Of a stretch of 10,668 nt of DNA, positions 5,645 through 10,668 are shown piece after piece. Within the stretch, counting starts at the first letter, position 1. The number at the start of each line of letters is the position of its first letter. The stretch spans positions 1 through 10,668 of the forward strand of contig JAIXZB010000084.1 in the NCBI GenBank assembly GCA_027489915.1. Direction: 5' to 3'. The notes beneath the pieces were generated by a model. The model saw only the letters and a program-made list of their open reading frames with translations, was not told where the DNA came from and did no database searches. The DNA comes from Rickettsiales bacterium (lineage in GTDB: Bacteria; Pseudomonadota; Alphaproteobacteria; Rickettsiales; UBA3002). A program made the position numbers and the translations under genes.

Positions 5645-6912
5645 TTTGAAACCGCAGAAGGCGCACATGTCATAGTGCCGCGCCAAGGTTTTCCCGCCAC
5701 GTCAATCATCAACATCGGATAGAAAAACACCTTAAGCCCACGCGCATTGAGGGCCTGCAGCAACCGAATAATACTTCCATCACTCGGTGTTCCGCCATAA
5801 CGCGCTTTACCACCATCTTTGCCAATCACACGTGCGGTAGTGCGGGTTCTTCCCGCCATCACCCAATCATTCGGCGATACAATCGCATCGTTATATTCTA
5901 CGCACGGTTCAATAGTTGCACTTGCTGCATCCAAACTATCCGCAAACCAATTAACCACCACCCCCACATATTCAAAATTAGGGAATGTCGCCTGCAGCTG
6001 ATCCAATGCTATATTCACGTTCGCATCGTCCTGCACATTATGAATGTTGAGCGTCACCTGATTACCGCGCTGCACCCACTGCCCGCCTACACTCTCACCG
6101 ACAATCTTATTCTGCACCGTAGTGTCATATACATACTCACCCGAGCCAGGAATCATCATCACCGAAGTCACAAGTTGCTCTGCCGTCTGCCCGCTCGCAT
6201 TTGCGCTGGGAACTTTGCGCGTCACCTCAAACGTAAAATTGGGAATACGATTCCCAAAATCCGCAAGCGGAAAATCCTCGACCACCACATAAGCAAGCCC
6301 ACGATAAGCCGTAGTCTGCCCCTCATACGATTCAATCAACGCATCCGCGAGTTGGCTCTCAGAGCCCTTATACATCCGAATCGTGTATTGCCCCAAACTA
6401 AGCAACTTCGCATCCGCCCAGATACGGTCAATACTTGCAACCTCTCCCTCGCAAATAGAAATCGCAAGATTGGTATAATAACTATACGTCGTCTCCGTCG
6501 TGGTTTGCGAACCACCTCCCCCACCAAGACCTCCACCGCCCTTGCCGCCCGATCGCGTGGTCGCAGTCGATGTGGTCTGCAATTCCTTGATTGGGCGCGC
6601 CCAGATAATATTTCCCGCTACCCGTGCCGTGCCATAAACTGAAGGGATTACACGACCATAGGTCGAAGTCTGCACTGCCAGATCTTCAAGTCTAGCACCC
6701 TCCACATGCCGCTTACGCGACCCACCGCCAGTCAGGCGCTGCTGCGCATATCCACCCACAAGTTGGCCCACGCGCTGCCCAATCGAAGCACCTACCGCAC
6801 CACCAACCGAGGTACCAATCGCACTACCAACCGAACCCAATACAATCGATGCCATAGCACCCCCATACGCATGTTGCAGCGCAAAAAAATGAAACAGTAT
6901 AAAGGGCAACCG

Positions 6913-6928
6913 TTAACGAAAGATTAAC
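6913..6928. promoter_or_regulatory. CtrA-type binding site TTAA-N7-TTAAC
   Basis: The sequence TTAACGAAAGATTAAC matches the full CtrA consensus TTAA-N7-TTAA(C). It does so on both strands, because the first half-site is followed by C and G-T-T-A-A-C arms flank the site. It lies 36 bases before the lipoprotein ATG and 57 bases from the gp15 ATG, in a 108-base divergent gap. A TAAAAT hexamer at 6944-6949 could be the -10 for the lipoprotein gene. CtrA is the cell-cycle response regulator of Alphaproteobacteria and governs GTA expression in Rhodobacter. Confidence 0.55.
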
Positions 6929-6963
6929 AGTTGCATGCTATTCTAAAATTGAGGTTAGAAGAC

Positions 6964-7296
6964 ATGTTGAGTGCAAAAACATATGCAATAATACAACGCA
7001 CCGTTATCGGTGCGCTGGTACTCATCACTATCTCCGCATGTGGCGATTACAGCTACCGCTGGCAACGCATGAAATACACCGAATACAATAAACCAAAAGA
7101 ACGCACTCTAGGCATCATTCATCTCGATGATATCAGCTCTGCAAATGATATTGAAGTACACCTAACCAAAAAACGTGGCGGTTACGGAATCGAAACACCA
7201 CTCTACAAAACCGATTTCGGTAACGTAAACGCTGTTGTAAGCAAAAGCCGTGATTACCACTATTTCACAGGCGTCCAAATGCGCCTCAGCTTTTAA
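6964..7296 (+). CDS. small lipoprotein, plus-strand insertion between gp14 and gp15
   Basis: 110 residues from ATG 6964, which has GAGG nine bases upstream. The TTG further up at 6931 would place charged residues ahead of the signal peptide and is rejected. The N-terminus is a lipoprotein signal: a basic start, the hydrophobic core TVIGALVLITI, and lipobox ISAC with Cys26 as the lipidated residue. Gly follows the cysteine, which under the usual +2 rule favours the outer membrane. The mature part (about 84 residues) is polar and beta-prone, with several tyrosines (YSYRWQRMKYTEYNKP; later YHYFTGVQMRLSF), and matches no family I know. It ends in the TTAA overlap with the converging peptidase gene. 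In intact GTA-type clusters gp14 and gp15 usually follow each other directly, so this gene looks inserted. Small phage lipoproteins can block superinfection; that role here is only a suggestion. Confidence 0.75.
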   Translation: MLSAKTYAIIQRTVIGALVLITISACGDYSYRWQRMKYTEYNKPKERTLGIIHLDDISSANDIEVHLTKKRGGYGIETPLYKTDFGNVNAVVSKSRDYHYFTGVQMRLSF

Positions 7297-7739
7297 TTGT
7301 CAATAAACCTGTAAAGCTGAACCAGCCGTTTATCCCACAGCTCGTCAATCCGGTGCTCAACCACCCTGCGTTGCGGCGCGTAAGCATGTATCATCGCAAA
7401 TTCACCTGCAGCAGGATAATCCGCAATAATCCCTAAATGCTGTGGCCGCCTGTCAATAGCAAACAACCCCACATCCCCCACGCGCATCGCCGTTCTTCCA
7501 ACAGGCTGTAAATACGTATCAAGCGCTGCACGTAAATTTGCAACATCAGGATTATGTCCATAATCCGTCATATCCAGCCTATCAATCGGCGCCCCTTCAA
7601 AATGAAAATGGCACGCACGCGCAACAAGCACCAGCAATCCCAAACAATCCACCCCCGTATCACGCGATCGGCCCTGGTGATGAAACTTAACCCCAACCAA
7701 TGCGCGCGCTGCCTCTACAATCTCGTAATGCATCACCAT
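7293..7739 (-). CDS. NlpC/P60 cell-wall peptidase, GTA gp14-like tail protein
   Basis: 148 residues, the normal length of the tail-associated NlpC/P60 peptidase of GTA and lambda-like tail tips. The catalytic cysteine is Cys32 in GVDCLGL, the histidine is His101 in QHLGIIAD, and His118 in MIHAY is the likely third polar residue. The motifs VGVKFHHQG and MRVGDVGLF are also typical. The enzyme would cut peptide crosslinks in the cell wall during DNA delivery. The gene overlaps the end of the gp13-like gene. ATG at 7739 gives a 7-base overlap, while ATG at 7733 forms TGATG with GGAG nine bases before it and may be the true start. All catalytic residues are intact, in contrast with the broken gp15 gene that would normally follow directly. 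Confidence 0.92.
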   Translation of the reverse strand: MVMHYEIVEAARALVGVKFHHQGRSRDTGVDCLGLLVLVARACHFHFEGAPIDRLDMTDYGHNPDVANLRAALDTYLQPVGRTAMRVGDVGLFAIDRRPQHLGIIADYPAAGEFAMIHAYAPQRRVVEHRIDELWDKRLVQLYRFIDN

Positions 7740-8584
7740 TCACTCCGCGTCGCCGAAGTCTCAAGCATTCGGTCAGTGCCAGGCACATTAGGCTCACCCC
7801 GAAAATTGACAATATTTCCAAAGCGCCCCTTGCAGGTCACAGTGGTTTTGTCACACCCCGCAACCACATAAAACGTATCCCCAACCGCGCAGGACTCACG
7901 CATCGGCAATGTAAAATACAACCGCTTATTGCTGTAATATTTTACCTCCGTGCTCACTCCGGCATTAGCCCCTGTAACAAAACGCACCGATCCTGCCGTA
8001 AAATACCCATACGCCTGCGCCAGCCCAGAGGCCGAAACACCATGCAGCCCATGCACTTCGCTCACTATTCCAAACACCGTGTAAAGCGCTAAATTTATTT
8101 TACATTTACTATCCCCAAGCGCTGCCCTGCACCCTGGGCTATAAATACTCCCAATCGGCTGCTGTAATGCTTGCGATAATCCACGTATTTCTGCTACAAA
8201 CTGATTGCCCTTAAGCGTCACCTCACCCAACCACCCTGTGCGCAACGGCAATGTTCCGTCAGCGGGTGCAAGGTAGTTCACCATGAACACCTCCACCTCG
8301 GCAAAATCATACAAACCCTTCAGAATATCTTCCTGAGTTATCGCCTCACTATGCAGCATGCCTTCAATATCAAGCTCATCCACCTTAAGCGTATTACTCG
8401 CACTCACCGCACTCGAAGTAATGCCCGTCGTCGCCTTATAAGTAACCGATGTAACCACCACATCACGATCATGATCGGTAAATCCCATCACCACTCCATC
8501 ACGCCGTGTCATCTTCCAACAGGTCGCAAGAGTAGTCACCTCGCCGTCCAAATGGGCAGCAAGCGGTGTAGATAATTGTTTCAT
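7733..8584 (-). CDS. DUF2163 tail hub protein, GTA gp13-like
   Basis: 283 residues, full length for the family. The N-terminal DUF2163 domain shows TCWKMTRRDG (22-30), GFTDHDRD and ELDIEG. The C-terminal half carries the cysteine pairs IYSPGCRAALGDSKCKI (Cys152, Cys161) and AGCDKTTVTCKGRFGNIVNF (Cys244, Cys251), then RGEPNVPGTDRML. In the Rhodobacter GTA particle this protein forms the tail hub, and four cysteines of this kind hold an iron-sulfur cluster; all four are kept here. It follows the gp12-like gene with a one-base gap and has GTGAGGGTG ahead of its ATG, so the two are almost certainly one transcript. No frameshift or truncation is seen. Confidence 0.93.
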   Translation of the reverse strand: MKQLSTPLAAHLDGEVTTLATCWKMTRRDGVVMGFTDHDRDVVVTSVTYKATTGITSSAVSASNTLKVDELDIEGMLHSEAITQEDILKGLYDFAEVEVFMVNYLAPADGTLPLRTGWLGEVTLKGNQFVAEIRGLSQALQQPIGSIYSPGCRAALGDSKCKINLALYTVFGIVSEVHGLHGVSASGLAQAYGYFTAGSVRFVTGANAGVSTEVKYYSNKRLYFTLPMRESCAVGDTFYVVAGCDKTTVTCKGRFGNIVNFRGEPNVPGTDRMLETSATRSEW

Positions 8585-8585
8585 G

Positions 8586-9185
8586 CTACACCCTCACTTC
8601 AATAAGCGGAATATCCAGCCACGAATGCACACCATAATCATCAAGGGTGGCAGATAACCTGTCCGTATCAAATCGCACCGGCACATCAAATTCGCAACTG
8701 GCCGAAATCACCACACCATTCGCAGGTGGCACCGTAAAACCAATCGCTCCCGTTTGTGTCGAAACCGAAATCCCGCTACTCACCGTAACTCCATTCGCTT
8801 TCACCACCACAGTTTCTGCTACAGGCTTAAATATGGTACGCACGTCATCCACGCCACCACTGCTGTAATTCTTCACCAACTGAAACACAGTACGTGTTCC
8901 ATTCCCCGCACCCAACGTCTGGTTATTCAACTGATAGTCCGTCCAGTCCTTAAAGCGAAACCCATACGCGCGTCCCTTCCGCGCCCTAAAGAAGGCAATC
9001 AGCGTATCAAGCTGCGCCTTGGTTTTAACACCGTGTGCCACATTGTAACGCGCTCGCGATTGTTCCCAATGAATATTGCGCTGCTCATGGCCACCCGCGC
9101 TAACCACAATATCCGTCGCATATACAGGCCCGCCAGATGAGCCATAGCTAATATCCGGCGGAAATTGGATTTCCACAAAGCTCAT
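8586..9185 (-). CDS. DUF2460 distal tail protein, GTA gp12-like
   Basis: 199 residues, typical for DUF2460. Family hallmarks in order: QFPPDISYGSSGGPVY near the start, TDIVVSAGGHEQRNIHWEQSR, AFFRARKGRAYGFRFKDWTDY (residues 64-84), a variable TQTGAIGFTVPPANG segment, and FDVPVRFDTD followed by an acidic C-terminus. In GTA-type tails this protein forms the distal ring (Dit) that joins the tube to the hub and tip, and it acts with the gp13- and gp14-like products encoded just downstream. TTGAGGTG stands four bases before the ATG. It is the first recognisable tail gene of the block. The tape-measure gene expected upstream is not there, and unrelated membrane proteins take its place. Confidence 0.93.
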   Translation of the reverse strand: MSFVEIQFPPDISYGSSGGPVYATDIVVSAGGHEQRNIHWEQSRARYNVAHGVKTKAQLDTLIAFFRARKGRAYGFRFKDWTDYQLNNQTLGAGNGTRTVFQLVKNYSSGGVDDVRTIFKPVAETVVVKANGVTVSSGISVSTQTGAIGFTVPPANGVVISASCEFDVPVRFDTDRLSATLDDYGVHSWLDIPLIEVRV

Positions 9186-9210
9186 AACACCTCAATAAAA
9201 TGATTTTTAG

Positions 9211-9237
9211 TACGCCTCTATAAATAGAGGAAACGTA
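9211..9237. repeat. inverted repeat between the 276-aa gene and the gp12-like gene
   Basis: The core CCTCTAT-AA-ATAGAGG (9215-9230) is a perfect 7-bp inverted repeat. Outer arms TACG and CGTA extend it with a three-base bulge. No T-run follows on either strand, so it is not a standard terminator. It occupies most of the 57-base gap ahead of the tail block and could be an operator or an mRNA processing hairpin. Confidence 0.45.
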
Positions 9238-9242
9238 GTAGT

Positions 9243-10073
9243 TCAGCCCCGAGCAGGCTCTGCCGTTTGCAATCGCGCCGCCTCTAGCTTGGCGCGTGTT
9301 TGCCAATGGGCTTCAGGCAAAATAAACATCAATTCCTGTGCTGCCCCACCACGGTTCAGATGCACCGCATCCTTCTCAGCAAATGCAGCAATACGAGGGA
9401 ATCTTTGCATCAGCGCCATATGCTGCTGCGGCGATAAATTGTAATATTCTTTGCCTGTCGCTTCCTTAATCGCCTTCTGCAAATCACTCTTCTGCGACAC
9501 CCGCAGCATGAACGTTTCAATCGGCGAAATCTGTTTGCCTGCCGTGCGTTCTTTGACAATATTCTCTAAAATCAACTGCGGATCTTTCATCACATCAGGC
9601 GAGGTAAGCCAACTTCCCACAGCCCCACCTGCCATGCCCATGGCCATCTTGCCAGCCATCGCCGCAATCGTACTACCGCCTACCAAACTTCCCGCCGCCG
9701 ATGCAAGCGCCGTTGTCGTATTCGCACTCGCTTGCTTCTGGTTCACTTTCTCCACCACCCGCGCAATCGCAGGGTTCACCGATGCAGCAAGCTCCAAATC
9801 ACTGGCACTCACGCGCTTGGGGTCAATCCCAAGCTGCTGCGCAATCTGCGGTGCGTACCATTTCGCCACCGCCGTTTTTTCCGAATGCGCGGCTTTGCTA
9901 TTCGCCAAACTCTCAAGCCCAAAATACGCCGCAGCCCCAAGCAACGGTATCGGAATAAATCCCGCCACAAACGCGCCAACACGCAGTGCCGTTTCACCAA
10001 AACTGGTAAAACGCTTAGGTAGCCTTCCAATCCCGGCCACGTGCGCTTGCTTTACATGCATGGGTTGTGTCAT
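9243..10073 (-). CDS. hypothetical membrane protein
   Basis: 276 residues, no family recognised. After a basic N-terminus (about 1-30) comes a hydrophobic segment at 32-53 (VGAFVAGFIPIPLLGAAAYF). A soluble helical part with APQIAQQLGIDPKRVSASDLELAASVNP follows, and then a glycine- and alanine-rich hydrophobic stretch at about 118-156 (GGSTIAAMAGKMAMGMAGGA). The C-terminal 115 residues are charged and helical. The long glycine/alanine stretch could insert into membranes as a helical hairpin. The minus-strand frame is preferred over the 222-codon plus-strand frame opposite it, which has no ribosome site and a typical antisense composition. GTGAGG precedes the ATG by four bases, partly within a possible hairpin. 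It occupies the place where a tape-measure gene would be expected, but its length and character do not fit one. Confidence 0.72.
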   Translation of the reverse strand: MTQPMHVKQAHVAGIGRLPKRFTSFGETALRVGAFVAGFIPIPLLGAAAYFGLESLANSKAAHSEKTAVAKWYAPQIAQQLGIDPKRVSASDLELAASVNPAIARVVEKVNQKQASANTTTALASAAGSLVGGSTIAAMAGKMAMGMAGGAVGSWLTSPDVMKDPQLILENIVKERTAGKQISPIETFMLRVSQKSDLQKAIKEATGKEYYNLSPQQHMALMQRFPRIAAFAEKDAVHLNRGGAAQELMFILPEAHWQTRAKLEAARLQTAEPARG

Positions 10074-10082
10074 AATTCCTCA

Positions 10083-10102
10083 CCTTGTATTCTATCACAA
10101 GG
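10083..10102 (-). promoter_or_regulatory. possible hairpin covering the ribosome site of the 276-aa gene
   Basis: On the minus strand CCTTGT-N8-ACAAGG can form a 6-bp stem. Its 3' arm, ACAAGG, is contiguous with the Shine-Dalgarno stretch AAGGTGAGG before ATG 10073. The loop contains TAGAAT, which could alternatively be a -10 box; in that case the stem would not be fully transcribed. A second inverted repeat, GTTCA-N6-TGAAC, lies just upstream at 10106-10121. Confidence 0.35.
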
Positions 10103-10125
10103 CGCGTTCAACAGTATGAACATTT

Positions 10126-10140
10126 TATGACAGGAAATCA
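10126..10140 (-). promoter_or_regulatory. weaker copy C of the repeated upstream element
   Basis: Plus strand TATGACAGGAAATCA. As in copies A and B, the minus strand begins with a stop codon (TGA of the upstream gene), continues with TTTC and ends in TGTCATA. It is six bases shorter, lacking the middle CAC-N3-like part. It precedes another membrane protein gene. Taken alone this match would not be convincing. Confidence 0.3.
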
Positions 10141-10668
10141 GCGATTCGCCGCAATCTCTTGGGAAACCACACGCCCTTGCGGCTGTACCCCAGCCACTTT
10201 AGCACTAGGCACATTCTCATTCGCAGCCACAGGCACAGCAGGTTTAGCCGCCGCCACATCCATGGCCGCCTTAGCCTTCACCGCCCAGCGCTCAATCCCT
10301 TGTGGCGATGCAATCTCTCGCACCATCTGCTCAACCGAAAGCTTCTCATTCACCATCTGCGTGGCAATGGGCTTGGCCATTTTATTACGCCCACCACCAT
10401 GCGCCGCAATACTAGGTGAAGCTCCAACCAACATCGTCACGAGCGATACCTTCTGTTCAGGCTTCAAAACCCCTTGCCCTTGTGCTTCGGCCTTAAGCAA
10501 TGTGAACGCATTCAAATACGGATTATCCGATTTCAAAATATCATTCGCAAAGCCCGAAACACTGCTCATAAGCATTGCAGGCGCCATCGACATATTTGGC
10601 ATAAGCCACATGCCCTCGCCCGCCAAACTCGCAGCGCCAGCCAGCCAGTTACCACGTGCCGATTTCGA
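10138..10668 (-). CDS. hypothetical protein, C-terminal part (5' end beyond window)
   Basis: The frame is open to the window edge, so at least 176 residues belong to a longer gene; the TTG at 10626 is not taken as its start. No family is recognised. The visible N-terminal part is glycine/alanine-rich with a methionine-rich hydrophobic stretch (GEGMWLMPNMSMAPAMLMSS). It is followed by a helical domain (about residues 45-130) with PEQKVSLVTMLVGASPSIAAHGG and NEKLSVEQMVREI. An Ala/Pro/Val-rich tail (KPAVPVAANENVPSAKVAGVQPQ) looks flexible. It ends 64 bases before the 276-residue membrane protein gene on the same strand, and the two share an Ala/Gly/Met-rich composition. They may form an operon unrelated to the tail genes. 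Confidence 0.65.
   Translation of the reverse strand, partial: SKSARGNWLAGAASLAGEGMWLMPNMSMAPAMLMSSVSGFANDILKSDNPYLNAFTLLKAEAQGQGVLKPEQKVSLVTMLVGASPSIAAHGGGRNKMAKPIATQMVNEKLSVEQMVREIASPQGIERWAVKAKAAMDVAAAKPAVPVAANENVPSAKVAGVQPQGRVVSQEIAANR

Larger units (their letters stand above)
4781..6855 (-). pseudogene. gp15-like tail-tip protein (GTA TIM-barrel-like), frameshifted and internally deleted
   Basis: Three frames together spell a GTA gp15 ('megatron') homologue. Segment 1 starts at ATG 6855 behind GGGGGTG. It has the family's glycine-rich N-terminus (GSVGSAIGTSVGGAVGASIG), a poly-glycine stretch at residues 103-115, SYYTNLAISICEGE, IWADAKLL, and the beginning of the TIM-barrel-like domain up to PWRGTMTCAPSAVSNFF, where it stops at 5632. 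Segment 2 continues in the next frame from about 5640: KTNGYNAFILHYAQL, AFAIGSELKAL, YAADWSEYHH, HLDPLWASPHIDFIGIDAYFPL, GEGYDWYY, WWWNNVHVNPN. Segment 3, after a further frame change near 5140, is the usual C-terminus: SLQPYAPVHISAQR, ITWVRRTR, DVPLSEANERYDVEILDG and QLSVLVGRG. The pieces total about 690 residues; family members are usually around 1,200-1,300. The second half of the TIM-like domain and the central tail domains are absent. The upstream ATG at 6909 is rejected as start. Confidence 0.88.

Noticed and set aside
6040..6642. 200-codon plus-strand frame opposite gp15
   Set aside because: The minus strand here encodes unmistakable gp15 sequence; the Arg/His/Pro-rich product is an antisense artefact.
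6856..6909. Upstream ATG extension of gp15 by 18 residues
   Set aside because: Family members begin at the glycine-rich segment; the ATG at 6855 has GGGGGTG ahead of it.
6931..6963. TTG start for the lipoprotein
   Set aside because: It would put charged residues before the signal peptide; ATG 6964 has GAGG and gives a classical lipoprotein signal.
9451..10119. 222-codon plus-strand frame opposite the 276-residue gene
   Set aside because: It has no ribosome site, many Cys/Ser/Pro and an antisense-like composition. The minus-strand frame has a ribosome site and a plausible membrane-protein layout.
10106..10121. LexA/SOS box
   Set aside because: The repeat is GTTC-N8-GAAC, an inverted repeat; the alphaproteobacterial LexA site is the direct repeat GTTC-N7-GTTC.
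1..10668. CRISPR arrays, tRNA genes, insertion sequences, integrase or att sites
   Set aside because: No regularly spaced repeats, cloverleaf-like sequence, transposase, integrase or flanking direct repeats were seen by eye.

Overview
The window looks like an alphaproteobacterial chromosome. It opens with the 3' end of an hflX-like GTPase gene and then carries a phage-type tail and lysis module, almost all on the minus strand. The strongest taxonomic evidence is the tail block read right to left: DUF2460 distal tail protein, DUF2163 hub, NlpC/P60 peptidase, then the giant tail-tip protein with a GTA TIM-barrel-like domain. This is the order of gp12-gp13-gp14-gp15 in Rhodobacter-type gene transfer agents (GTAs) and related alphaproteobacterial prophages. 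A DUF2793 tail protein and a perfect CtrA-type box (TTAA-N7-TTAAC) agree with that. I cannot name the genus.

Layout from right to left (direction of minus-strand transcription): a partial hypothetical gene (10138-10668) and a 276-residue membrane protein (9243-10073); the tail block gp12-like (8586-9185), gp13-like (7733-8584), gp14-like (7293-7739) and a gp15-like pseudogene (4781-6855); a small orphan ORF (4264-4716); DUF2793 protein (2443-3633); a one-helix membrane protein (2199-2438); a 3TM holin (1683-2192) overlapping a GH24 lysozyme (1249-1683); two small two-helix membrane proteins (865-1203 and 123-812); and finally hflX on the plus strand, meeting the last gene tail to tail. Two plus-strand genes interrupt the phage operon: a lipoprotein (6964-7296) between gp14 and gp15, and a bacterial PH-SHOCT protein (3701-4267) between gp15 and DUF2793. 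They look like morons, meaning cargo genes with their own control. No stretch longer than about 110 bases lacks a gene.

Functionally the module would build the tail tip (Dit ring, hub, peptidoglycan-cutting peptidase, receptor-binding tip) and then lyse the cell (holin plus endolysin). However, the gp15 homologue is broken. It changes frame at an eight-base A/T run and again at a junction where roughly the central half of the usual protein is missing. No head, packaging or tape-measure genes are present. The module is therefore best read as a decaying prophage or GTA-like remnant, possibly with parts kept for another use.

The most unusual signals are non-coding. A short element starting at the stop codon of the preceding gene (minus strand T(G/A)ATTTCAC...TTGTCATA) stands before both two-helix membrane protein genes, with a weaker copy before the 276-residue membrane protein gene. 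The CtrA-type box sits between the divergent lipoprotein gene and gp15.
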